From the IMG/VR virus record IMGVR_UViG_3300044612_001035, positions 1-29,049 of that record: DNA of 29,049 nt; one strand, given 5' to 3'. Shown here piece after piece: positions 16,801 to 23,384 of the stretch. A program made the position numbers and the translations under genes. Every line of letters begins with the position of its first letter. The first letter of the stretch is position 1. Under the pieces are notes generated by a model. That model was not told where the DNA came from. It was given only the letters and a program-made list of their open reading frames with translations, and did no database searches. This DNA comes from a virus.

Positions 16801-19329
16801 GAAGTTGCTTTAGATCGTCAATTTAAAAAAGATGCGTTAAGAGAGTACAGAGCGAAGATGGGAATAGAGACTCCTGTCTTGCGTAATGCTGATGATATCG
16901 AAGTAGATCGAATGATTGCTAAAGAGGAATTAGATCAGATTGATTCTCAGCTAGCAGAACTTAGAAATAAGATGAATCCACCAGATACGAACGTATCTAA
17001 ACAAGGGGCTAATATCCCTGCGGCAACGGCAGAAACTTTCTATGCAGATATGATGCAGGCAATGTATCCAAATAATAAAAAGTTAAAAGCGAAGACAGCT
17101 CGTCATGGGGCTTTTGTAAATGATGTTGATATTCCAACTGCAACAACTAAACCTGAAAATATTGTTGTAAAAAAGATAGGTGAAGCTGGAGATTTAGCGA
17201 ACGATGTATTACAACCAATGATCTCAGGGTTAAGGGATGTATCGGCTAGGCTTGCTGGAAAAGTTAGACAGTTTGAATTTATGGCTGCAAAAAAAGCTAA
17301 TAAATATTTAGAGCCTGCTGCGACTTTCTTTACTAAACTAAATAGATTTTTAACTAAAGAAGAAAAAGAACTATTTAATTCATATCTTGTTAAGGGAGAT
17401 CAAGAAAGTATTTTAGCTTTCCTTAGCAAAATAGATGCACAGGGCAAACAATATCAGGAATTACCTGCTTTAATTAAAGCTCCTGTTAAGTTTTTAAATG
17501 CAGAAGATACAAGCAGAGATTTTCTTAAACACATTAATAAACCTTTGACTGAACAATGGCAAGCGGTAAGAGAAACGCTAGACGATTTACACGGGCAGTT
17601 AGAAGATGCTGGTATAGAAGTTGGTTATATTCAAGATTATTTCCCTACAAGCGTTAAGAAAGATAGCGTTGATACGTGGCGTGAAATATTCGGTATCGGC
17701 ACAGAAGAAAGATCAGCTTTTGATGCGGCTTTAAAACAAGAAAGAAAAAGACTTGGAAGAGATTTAGACCTTGACGAAGAGAACGAATTTATAAACAAAT
17801 ACTTAAGAGGTTACGGGAATACAAATAGCACACCAGTATTAGCAAACTTAAAAGCTAGATCAGGGCTTGCTCAAGGCATGGAAGGATTAACCTTTAGAGA
17901 TGCTAAAGGCGAAGAGCGTTTAATCTCAACTTTATATAATGACCCATCAACAACTTTAGAAAATTATATTAACAGGGCTACTTTTGATATAGAATCTAGA
18001 AAATTCTTTGGCAGAACAGAAGAGGGATTGGATACAAGTATTGGTGCTTATGTTAATGATTTAATGGTATCGGGTCAAATCAAGGGATCTGATGTAGACA
18101 AGGTTAAAGAATTATTGACTGCTAGATTTGTTCAAGGTCCAAAAAAACCAGCAGATTTTACAAGGCTTGGAAAAGATTTAGCGATAGGTTTTGCGTTAAA
18201 TGATATTGGTTCAGCTTTAGTTCAAGTCAATGAAACGGGAATGAGCTTTTATCGCAACGGTTTATTAAATACAATTAAGGGATTAGGACAGGCTTTTAAT
18301 CCCAAGGCTTTAAAAACTTTAGATTTAGGTATCCAAAGGATTGGAGCTGATTATGCAGATGCTCCATCTATTATGCGTGCAGCAGTAGATTTAGGGTTAA
18401 AACTAAACGGCTTTAAGGCAGCTAACAAACTAATGCAAGAAACGCAAATTAATGCAGGTTTTAATTACTTTAAAAATGTCTTTGCTAAAGAGAAGGGAGC
18501 TAGGTTTAATAAAGAATACTCTTACCTAAAAGGTGCTTTTGGAGCTGAGGAAGCGGATAGAATGGTTGATGCCTTTAGAAGCAAGAGCCTGCAAGAAGCT
18601 TTTGACGATGATAGTATTGGGCTAGCTTTATTTGATAGACTAGGGGCAACTCAAGTTATTTCTTTAAGTGATATGCCTAAGGTTTATTTAAAGCATCCTA
18701 ACTCAAGAATGTTTTATGCACTTAAGAGTTTTGCTTTGAAGCAGCTCCAGTTTATTAAAGACGAATCATATAGCAAGATAGCTGGTTCTATAAAGTCTAT
18801 GGCAACAGAAGGAGCAAATCCTAAGAATATAAAACTAGGTGGCGAAGGACTGCGTAACCTAATGGCACTAGGTTTAATCGTTGGTGGCACAAATACTGGC
18901 GTAAATTATTTAAGAGATGCCTTAAGGGGCAAGACTAGCGAGGATTATCAATCCTTAGAAGAAAGAGCTGTTGAAGGTTTAATGCAGGCGACTGTTCCAA
19001 TAGTCAATCCGTTTATCTTCTATAAGATTCAAAAAGAAGGGATTGGTAACGCTCTTAAAAACTGGGTTTCCCCTGCGACTCCACTTATAGATAATATTAG
19101 TAAAGATACTTTAGAATTTGGCAAGGCAATGGATAAAGGGGAAGACTATAACCCGTGGTTATCAAGAACTTTATTTAGCATGATTCCTGTAGCTGGTGCG
19201 ACTTTATGGTCGTGGAGTCCTGCTGGACGTGAGCAATACGAAAAAGTAATAAAAGCTAAAGTTAAAAACAGAGCAACTAAAGAAAAGAAAGTAAAAGAAA
19301 AAGAACTTGCAGAGTTGAGAGGCTATTAA
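13846..19329 (+). CDS. giant internal virion / DNA-ejection protein
   Basis: 1827 residues, the largest product here and longer than T7 gp16 (about 1318). Approximate domains: residues 1-270 contain alanine/glycine-rich hydrophobic helices (IGTVAGALISGAAYFKAIGA) that could span or insert into a membrane. Residues 290-1050 form a very long K/E/Q coiled coil with few breaks. Residues 1060-1827 are a mixed globular part with W, Y and F motifs (VNETGMSFYRNGLL; VGGTNTGVNYLRDALRG) and a lysine-rich end. I see no lysozyme or transglycosylase signature at the N-terminus. The likely role is formation of the trans-envelope conduit during ejection. It starts directly after the previous TAG, so translation is probably coupled. 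The polyvalent-protein type of large phage protein is an alternative. Confidence 0.7.
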   Translation: MDLVESINKIKAKTVDPLLEDQAIKYLAGKVQKGQINESNVNEVVSKINSGHIESGGFAKEAIADAIRSVPIAGKTIAAGIKSAAEIPALMLEVPEAVKSLSSFGGRKGVKQALGGADLAGGLAQAGKFTRDLASDVTGIQDGQGFQDLPTGIGTVAGALISGAAYFKAIGAATEGALAANIFKDLTAKGIAKTAAQAGTKRFIAGTAANTIAGSPLSLAASMDEEGNINPKDLALNLAIDTAFGGVIEGAGAALTKNYGKQALREAGRMAQGQEGFIFRGNSKESLKGIAETNRAFNRRNVETYKAKGANEARAAEEAKAAAALKYEKIESDLMQARSLTEQRQGQLAEEQTRLGLKDETRQNVSTLNEMYEAEKQTVFKQIDTEQDKLVSEIQRESEQKTKDLVKQKADIDKQERTLTKPFDLEEKNLAKQQKQVNDSYQRAKKQAETEPVEIAQAPEAISQETPVAPQRNYEEEFNLFQTETNTKYENLKTQLEESKQKKIAELDTKFKQKQESYAREIEQSKAEYSKSLDEIDNLPDSVSKEKKAKRVKQYFENKLQSLERNNQKLEGLYSQAVKQTEEQIASKLTASQGDFEKSLRSKQTELAEQQLGKLDPTYQISFNKFQKDLSSQVKAKVENIKIFKTKKTDALKLELQKLKEASAEADISYNKIKRDSLQEGALEKFDETEKAIVATKKKLDNLKKLYAQKLKEINETANRQIEIVKAKAEQQLKAQEDKVNALKQKRQDKRSKSGELLTQEELNAIPSIKTANIALGKYKYQAKEATQRKIANIKSFAKEKIGKLESGLKEEKANLESLLQQKESLKPILDNPSLKKAEEQRNKIQEQLNKFKNKIYPEKLKKLQETVAKQIDTVKTKQQQALEAKQTEISQLRADVETRRLQDTELQKQQLKEQRLKALDDEYNAARSDVDTRLSVTNANRNQAVSEFQTKKQALLEQQQKLEQEVKDKIDYLNRRREVLKKQKEVALDRQFKKDALREYRAKMGIETPVLRNADDIEVDRMIAKEELDQIDSQLAELRNKMNPPDTNVSKQGANIPAATAETFYADMMQAMYPNNKKLKAKTARHGAFVNDVDIPTATTKPENIVVKKIGEAGDLANDVLQPMISGLRDVSARLAGKVRQFEFMAAKKANKYLEPAATFFTKLNRFLTKEEKELFNSYLVKGDQESILAFLSKIDAQGKQYQELPALIKAPVKFLNAEDTSRDFLKHINKPLTEQWQAVRETLDDLHGQLEDAGIEVGYIQDYFPTSVKKDSVDTWREIFGIGTEERSAFDAALKQERKRLGRDLDLDEENEFINKYLRGYGNTNSTPVLANLKARSGLAQGMEGLTFRDAKGEERLISTLYNDPSTTLENYINRATFDIESRKFFGRTEEGLDTSIGAYVNDLMVSGQIKGSDVDKVKELLTARFVQGPKKPADFTRLGKDLAIGFALNDIGSALVQVNETGMSFYRNGLLNTIKGLGQAFNPKALKTLDLGIQRIGADYADAPSIMRAAVDLGLKLNGFKAANKLMQETQINAGFNYFKNVFAKEKGARFNKEYSYLKGAFGAEEADRMVDAFRSKSLQEAFDDDSIGLALFDRLGATQVISLSDMPKVYLKHPNSRMFYALKSFALKQLQFIKDESYSKIAGSIKSMATEGANPKNIKLGGEGLRNLMALGLIVGGTNTGVNYLRDALRGKTSEDYQSLEERAVEGLMQATVPIVNPFIFYKIQKEGIGNALKNWVSPATPLIDNISKDTLEFGKAMDKGEDYNPWLSRTLFSMIPVAGATLWSWSPAGREQYEKVIKAKVKNRATKEKKVKEKELAELRGY

Positions 19330-19336
19330 ATTAGAG

Positions 19337-19342
19337 TAAACT
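19337..19342 (+). promoter_or_regulatory. TAAACT box before the fibre module
   Basis: TAAACTTAAAAC begins at 19337, and GTG 19352 follows the hexamer by 9 bases. The same TAAACTTAAA string occurs at 22109 and 23219, each time just before a gene start. It may be a promoter -10 box. No Shine-Dalgarno better than ACAGAG is present. Confidence 0.4.
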
Positions 19343-19351
19343 TAAAACAGA

Positions 19352-20074
19352 GTGGCAACTAAAGGCGATTTAACAACTCCATCATCTAGCTCATTAACTA
19401 CGTTTACTAATGGTGCTGGTAATTTTATTGATGCAGTTGATGCGAATGGTAACTTTGCTTATTTACTTGGGCAATTAATAACTTTAAATAATGTAATAGC
19501 AGATCAAATGCCTCAACTTGGTGTGGCTAGCGTTTATACTGCTTTGCAAACTTTTACTACAATTGCGGTAAATATAATTAATGAAGCGACTTTAAACGGG
19601 GATATAGTTTTAGATTGTAACGGTTCAGGGAAAGTACGTTACGCAGATGGCTCTAGCGACACCGAAATAGCTTCTAAAGGTTATGTTCAAGGTGTAGCTT
19701 TTACGGCGGGTAATGTTCCTAGTGGCGGTACTGCTTCGACTTGGCTAGAGGGTGACGGTACTTGGACTGACCCAAGAACATATACCCCGTGGACGACAAG
19801 GGCTGTTAATTTTACGGCAGTAAATAAAGGTCAATATTCTATCAATACTGGATTAAATGTTCAATTACCTTCACCTACTGCAACAATTCACCTTAGGGTA
19901 AAACCAGCAATAGGACAAGATTTTACAGCGACACCATCAACTTTGGTAAGGGCAGGCTCAGAGCAAATAGCAGGAGATGCAGCTAGCTATACGATGGACG
20001 TAAACGCTATCTATGAGATTACAAGTAATGGTACTAACTGGGATGTATCAATAGCACCAATAGGGAGAGTTTAA
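19352..20074 (+). CDS. tail fibre-type protein
   Basis: 240 residues from a GTG start. The N-terminus (GDLTTPSSSSLTTFTNGAGNFIDA) and the central SKGYVQ...PSGGTASTWLEGDGTW segment are typical of phage tail-fibre linkers. The C-terminal third is a beta domain ending NGTNWDVSIAPIGRV, like receptor-binding heads. The 3-base gap to the polyglycine gene suggests that the two form parts of one fibre or adhesin. There is no chaperone domain. The receptor is unknown. Confidence 0.65.
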   Translation: MATKGDLTTPSSSSLTTFTNGAGNFIDAVDANGNFAYLLGQLITLNNVIADQMPQLGVASVYTALQTFTTIAVNIINEATLNGDIVLDCNGSGKVRYADGSSDTEIASKGYVQGVAFTAGNVPSGGTASTWLEGDGTWTDPRTYTPWTTRAVNFTAVNKGQYSINTGLNVQLPSPTATIHLRVKPAIGQDFTATPSTLVRAGSEQIAGDAASYTMDVNAIYEITSNGTNWDVSIAPIGRV

Positions 20075-20077
20075 TAT

Positions 20078-21319
20078 ATGGTAAATGCAAGTGATTTATT
20101 TGGCGGTGGAGGTGGAGCAGTTGAGATCATCAACGGCTCAGGATACACTCCCGATTTTAGAATACCTTTGGTTTTAAAAAAGAACTCTAACAGTTCTAAT
20201 GATTTTACTTCTACTGGTAACTTTACCTTTGGTACTGGATACCATAACTTTAGAAACTTCACTATAGGCGTTGGTCATCAAATGACTTTATCTGCTGGTT
20301 TAACTATTATAAATTGTTCAGAGACTTTTACCTGCGGTGGTAATGGTATTACTGGGGCAACTGGAACGCTTTTAACTTTAGCTGATAATTATACTTTACA
20401 AACCGTTGGTTCCGTAGGAACTGGTGGAGCCGCTGGGACTGGTGGTGCTAATCCTTCAATAACTCCCCCTGGAAACGGAACTGCTGGCGGTGCTGGCACT
20501 GCTGGTGGAGTCGGTGCTGCTTCTATGAGTGGAGGCGGTGGCGGTGGCGGCGGAGTTCCAGGCGACACAGGCAGGAATGGTGGTGCAGGCGTTACTAGTG
20601 GAACTGGAAATGCTGGTGCTGGTTCTGGTGGAACTGGTGGCGGCGGCGGTTCTGGTGGTGCTAGTGGCAATGCGGCTGGTGGGGCAGGCAGCAGTGGAGG
20701 CGGCGGTAATGCTGGTGGTACTGGAGGTACTGGCGGTGCTAACGGTGGAAATCAAGCTTGTGGATTAATTATCATCGCTAAAAACGTTGTAGTATCCGCC
20801 AATATTAATTTAAGTGGTGCTATTGGTGCTAACGCTGGTAATGGTACTAATGGTGCTAATGGTGCTGGTACTGGTTCTGGTGCTGGAGGCGGTGGCGGTG
20901 GCGGCGGTGCTGGTGATGGCGGTAGAGGCGGACTTTTAGGCATATTCTGTAAATCCTTAACTCATACCTCTGGAGCTATATCTGCTAATGGCGGTAACGG
21001 CGGGATTGGTGGTAATGGCGGTAATGGTGGTAATGGTACTGGTGCTACGGCTGCTGGCGGCGGCGGTGGTGGTGGTGGTGCTGGTGGAGTTGGTGGAACT
21101 GCTGGTAAATTAATACTTGCTTATGGTTCAGCTACTCTATCTGGTGGTACAAGAACAGCTACGGCGGGTACTGGTGGTGCTGGCGGCACTGGTGGCACTG
21201 GAGGTACTGGAACATCTGGAGCTGGTGCTGCTGGTGGAGCAAGTGCTACGGCTGCTATAGGTTTAACCAATCTATACTATCTAAACCAAGATATTAGAAC
21301 AGGCGACCCATTCAGCTAA
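20078..21319 (+). CDS. polyglycine-rich tail adhesin
   Basis: 413 residues. A beta-rich N-terminal 120 residues leads into about 260 residues dominated by glycine in GG, GGA, GGT and GNG patterns, interrupted by short hydrophobic strands (ACGLIIIAKNVVV, GLLGIFCKSLTH, KLILAYGSATL). The C-terminus is NLYYLNQDIRTGDPFS. Packed polyglycine-II helices between beta segments are known from the S16 gp38-type phage adhesin, and this looks like a similar architecture by composition. It probably forms the tip that contacts the host surface. The DNA is locally much richer in G than its neighbours because of GGT/GGC/GGA codons, which creates spurious proline- and serine-rich frames on the other strand. Confidence 0.7.
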   Translation: MVNASDLFGGGGGAVEIINGSGYTPDFRIPLVLKKNSNSSNDFTSTGNFTFGTGYHNFRNFTIGVGHQMTLSAGLTIINCSETFTCGGNGITGATGTLLTLADNYTLQTVGSVGTGGAAGTGGANPSITPPGNGTAGGAGTAGGVGAASMSGGGGGGGGVPGDTGRNGGAGVTSGTGNAGAGSGGTGGGGGSGGASGNAAGGAGSSGGGGNAGGTGGTGGANGGNQACGLIIIAKNVVVSANINLSGAIGANAGNGTNGANGAGTGSGAGGGGGGGGAGDGGRGGLLGIFCKSLTHTSGAISANGGNGGIGGNGGNGGNGTGATAAGGGGGGGGAGGVGGTAGKLILAYGSATLSGGTRTATAGTGGAGGTGGTGGTGTSGAGAAGGASATAAIGLTNLYYLNQDIRTGDPFS

Positions 21320-21337
21320 AGCAATTTTAGGAATTTT

Positions 21338-21607
21338 ATGAAACCAAACAAAGGCAAAGCAGTAGCTAAAGAAAACTTTAATTTCAAGAAAGAGCATAAA
21401 TCTGATAAAGGCGGTTTGACAGAAAAAGGGCGTAAAGCTTATAATGCAGCTACAGGTTCTAACTTACAAGCACCTCAACCACAAGGCGGAGCTAGGAAGA
21501 AATCCTACTGTGCTAGAAGCAAAGGACAGATGAACGATTATAATATTGATTGTTCTAAAACTCCTGAAAAAAGGATTTGCAAGGCTAGAAAGAGATGGAA
21601 GTGTTAA
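21338..21607 (+). CDS. small basic Cys-containing phage protein (DUF6321-like)
   Basis: 89 residues, strongly basic. The order KGGLTEKGRKAYNAATGSNLQAP, then ARKKSYCARSKGQM, then ICKARKRWKC at the end matches a widespread small phage protein family that I recall as DUF6321. Its function is not known. AGGA sits 5 bases before the ATG. It heads a run of four lysine-rich small genes. DNA binding is plausible from charge, but this is only inference. Confidence 0.7.
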   Translation: MKPNKGKAVAKENFNFKKEHKSDKGGLTEKGRKAYNAATGSNLQAPQPQGGARKKSYCARSKGQMNDYNIDCSKTPEKRICKARKRWKC

Positions 21608-21609
21608 TT

Positions 21610-21738
21610 ATGAAAAAGAATAGCTTATACGGGAATATTAACAAAAGAAAAGAAGCAGGCACTTCTAGACCTAAGTCTAAATCTACAATAGATCCTAAGG
21701 TTTACAAGAAGATGAAAAAAAAGAAAGGTGGTTTTTAA
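21610..21738 (+). CDS. 42-residue basic protein, unknown
   Basis: ATG at 21610, two bases after the previous stop, with GGAAG upstream; TAA at 21736-21738. The product starts MKKNSLYGNINKRKEAGTS and continues with a lysine-rich tail. The SLYGNINKRKEAGTSRPKSKST pattern recalls tiny proteins found beside DUF6321-type genes in other phages. Tight spacing on both sides supports translation. No function is known. Confidence 0.65.
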   Translation: MKKNSLYGNINKRKEAGTSRPKSKSTIDPKVYKKMKKKKGGF

Positions 21739-21857
21739 TGCCAAAAAAGCTAGAAAAATGTGTTAAAAATGTTCAAAAAACGGGTAAGGATAAATCCAGT
21801 TCTTATGCGATTTGTACTGCAAGTTTAAAAAAAGACAAAGCTAAGAAGAAAAAATAA
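21738..21857 (+). CDS. 39-residue basic protein with a YAICTASL motif
   Basis: The ATG overlaps the last base of the previous stop (TAATG), and the TAA ends at 21857. The product begins MPKKLEKCVKNVQKTGKDKS and contains SSYAICTASLKK. A KCV...YAICTASL pattern is a short helical element seen in many phage proteins. Its function is unknown to me. A good AAAGG lies just upstream, and two bases separate it from the next gene, so the cluster is probably one translational unit. Confidence 0.65.
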   Translation: MPKKLEKCVKNVQKTGKDKSSSYAICTASLKKDKAKKKK

Positions 21858-21859
21858 CA

Positions 21860-22111
21860 ATGGCTGAACGCAATTATAAAAAAGAATACTCAAATTATCA
21901 CAGTTCTAAAGAGCAAAAAGAAAAACGTGCTTCTCGTAATGCTGCTAGAAGAAAGATGGAAGCGGATGGGAAATGCTCTAAAGGAGATGGACGAGACATT
22001 GACCATAAAAACGGCAATCCAAAAGATAATTCTAAATCAAACTTAAGAGTTCAATCTAAATCACAGAACAGATCATTCCCAAGAAACAGTAATGGCGGTA
22101 AAAAGAGATAA
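21860..22111 (+). CDS. HNH-type nuclease-like protein
   Basis: 83 residues. A basic helical N-terminus (SKEQKEKRASRNAARRKM) is followed by GDGRDIDHKNGNPKDN, with D48-H49 and N51-G-N, then SNLRVQS and a terminal N70-R. This is the H-N-N pattern of phage HNH proteins: DH, NGN...DN, NL, N. The protein is very short, so activity would depend on the compact metal-binding core. It could nick DNA near packaging ends or act as a homing nuclease. HNH proteins often accompany terminases, but this one lies in the fibre module. It could equally be an inactive DNA-binding relative. Confidence 0.7.
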   Translation: MAERNYKKEYSNYHSSKEQKEKRASRNAARRKMEADGKCSKGDGRDIDHKNGNPKDNSKSNLRVQSKSQNRSFPRNSNGGKKR

Positions 22112-22114
22112 ACT
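22109..22114 (+). promoter_or_regulatory. TAAACT box 6 bases before a start codon
   Basis: TAAACT is followed by TAAAAC and then ATG 22121. The string overlaps the stop of the HNH-like gene. If it acts as a -10 box, transcription would start at or within a base or two of the ATG. No Shine-Dalgarno is present, which fits a leaderless start. Confidence 0.4.
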
Positions 22115-22120
22115 TAAAAC

Positions 22121-22441
22121 ATGAGCGGACTAGGACCAAGAGGAACATCAGCAACACCAGTAGCTATTTTAGGTGGAGCAACGCACGCAATCTCTTTTAC
22201 TGGAACAAGTGCAAGAAACACAACGGCTTTTAATACAAGAACTAGGGTTTTATCCGCAATGGTAGCAGACCAAAACTGTTACATTGAAGCTGGTGATAGT
22301 ACGGTAGTAGCCACTACATCAAGCACTTACTTAGCTTCGGGGGCAGTATATAGTTTCGGCATCGACTCAAACATTACACATATAGCTGTTATCAGGGCTA
22401 CTGCTGATGGTACACTAAGATTCTTTGAATCAAAGTCTTAA
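22121..22441 (+). CDS. small virion-type beta protein
   Basis: 106 residues. GLGPRGTSATPVAILGG at the start, then VLSAMVADQNCYIEAGDSTVVAT and a C-terminal THIAVIRATADGTLRFFES. This pattern, a compact beta barrel with an ADQ-CYI-AGDS strand, resembles small phage decoration or fibre-associated proteins. The stop lies 12 bases inside the 3' end of the convergent sigma gene. The virion role is inferred. Confidence 0.6.
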   Translation: MSGLGPRGTSATPVAILGGATHAISFTGTSARNTTAFNTRTRVLSAMVADQNCYIEAGDSTVVATTSSTYLASGAVYSFGIDSNITHIAVIRATADGTLRFFESKS

Positions 22442-23194
22442 GGCTTCGTAATCCCCCCGCAAAGATTCTTTTAGAAATGTCAAGTTCCTATTTAACATTT
22501 TATTTAATTCAAAGCAAGTTAGGTTATAGATTTCACACAATTTGCTTTTAGTTAGCTCTTGATTCAAGTAACTTAAAACTATAGGGTATTCATCCTCGGG
22601 GATTTGAGATAAGAAGTATTCTAAATTTTCCGAAAGATCATCATATTCTTTTGAGGCAAAAGGGATACTTTCTTTAATTAATTCATGGTCGTTCAAAGGT
22701 GCGTCTATAGATTCTACTAATTGACTTGAATAGGCTTGATATAGTTTAGTAAATTGATTTTTTGAAAGCTTCAATTTCTCTCTAATAGTTTCAAGCGGTT
22801 CAACATTAAGAAGATTATGCAGTTCTTGAATTGCATAATATTTCAACACTGGAATTTTAATTGTTGAAGAAGTTTGAATAAACTTCTGAATCCGTTGATT
22901 AACCCATTGTCCAGCATAGGTGCTAAATCTATAGCCTAGCTTTGGATTAAACTTTTCGGCGGCACGCTTTAACCCTGTAACGGCTTCTGATATTAAATCT
23001 TCTAATTCATAGCCTCGGTCAATAAATCTATTAGCGATGTGTCTAGCTAGTCTTAAGTTATGATAAATCAAAATCTTTTCATAGTTTAGTCTTGATAATT
23101 CATTTTGATTAAACCATAAAGCCAGTTCCCTTTCTTCACTTTCCTTAAGGACTGGTATTTGTTTTATTTTGTTTAAAAGGTCGGATAAACTCAT
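22430..23194 (-). CDS. phage-encoded sigma-70 family RNA polymerase sigma factor
   Basis: 254 residues from the ATG at 23194. A longer reading from 23296 would overlap the opposite gene at 23232 and adds no sigma sequence. A region 1.2-like start (LLNKIKQIPVLKESEERELA) precedes a clear region 2 at residues 38-107, including NLRLARHIANRF, LEDLISEAVTGLKRAAEKF and YRFSTYAGQWVNQRIQKFI. TIKIPV at 111-116 marks region 3.0, and a weak region 4 lies at about 200-247. Aligned to E. coli sigma-70 by eye, W433 becomes Q96, T440 becomes Q103, H455 becomes L117 and E458 becomes Y120, while Q437 (Q100) is kept. The region 4 helix lacks the usual RERIRQIE pattern. It probably redirects host polymerase to phage promoters. 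It is the only minus-strand gene in the fibre module, inserted between rightward genes. Confidence 0.88.
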   Translation of the reverse strand: MSLSDLLNKIKQIPVLKESEERELALWFNQNELSRLNYEKILIYHNLRLARHIANRFIDRGYELEDLISEAVTGLKRAAEKFNPKLGYRFSTYAGQWVNQRIQKFIQTSSTIKIPVLKYYAIQELHNLLNVEPLETIREKLKLSKNQFTKLYQAYSSQLVESIDAPLNDHELIKESIPFASKEYDDLSENLEYFLSQIPEDEYPIVLSYLNQELTKSKLCEIYNLTCFELNKMLNRNLTFLKESLRGDYEALRL

Positions 23195-23200
23195 ATTTAT

Positions 23201-23206
23201 ATTATA
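23201..23206 (-). promoter_or_regulatory. TATAAT box 6 bases upstream of the sigma gene
   Basis: Reading leftward, TATAAT is followed by ATAAAT and then the ATG at 23194. There is no Shine-Dalgarno. The perfect -10 hexamer at this distance suggests a host-read promoter producing a leaderless or nearly leaderless sigma mRNA. The gap of 37 bases to the rightward gene at 23232 must hold both divergent promoters. Confidence 0.45.
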
Positions 23207-23218
23207 AAGTACATAGGA

Positions 23219-23224
23219 TAAACT
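23219..23224 (+). promoter_or_regulatory. TAAACT box opposite the sigma promoter
   Basis: TAAACTTAAA starts at 23219, and GTG 23232 follows the hexamer by 7 bases. This third copy of the string lies in the 37-base divergent gap shared with the sigma gene promoter. It is a candidate for a promoter read by the sigma factor itself, which would couple the two directions. Confidence 0.4.
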
Positions 23225-23231
23225 TAAAGTA

Positions 23232-23384
23232 GTGAGTAACGGATTAGACCTTGAATTAGATTTAATGCTAGGGCAGCAAGTCGTAGCAGGGGACATTCCA
23301 GTGGAAACTTTTTACATTCTTCAAGAAGACAGTTTTAAAATTCTTCAAGAAGATAGTTTTGGGATATTAACAGAAAATGCCTGA
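23232..23384 (+). CDS. 50-residue tail-type protein with tandem ILQEDSF repeats
   Basis: GTG 23232 to TGA 23382-23384. The product starts MSNGLDLELDLMLGQQVVA, followed by VETFYILQEDSF, KILQEDSF and a degenerate GILTEN. Two 24-bp units (23316-23339 and 23340-23363) encode the repeats and differ at few bases. The stop overlaps the next ATG (23377) by 8 bases, a coupling that supports translation. Short repeats of this type occur near fibre genes of other phages. The function is unknown. Confidence 0.65.
   Translation: MSNGLDLELDLMLGQQVVAGDIPVETFYILQEDSFKILQEDSFGILTENA

Noticed and set aside
20389-20943. Several long proline-, threonine- or serine-rich open frames on both strands across the glycine-rich gene
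   Set aside because: They are reading-frame shadows of the GGT/GGC/GGA codon run in the polyglycine adhesin and lack ribosome binding sites.
23193-23201. TATAAATA octamer like a T4 late promoter in front of the sigma gene
   Set aside because: It overlaps the ATG and arises from AT-rich sequence. The neighbouring TATAAT has the correct spacing.
23195-23296. N-terminal extension of the sigma factor to 23296
   Set aside because: The extra 34 residues match no sigma region and are antisense to the GTG-started repeat gene. The conserved region begins right after ATG 23194.
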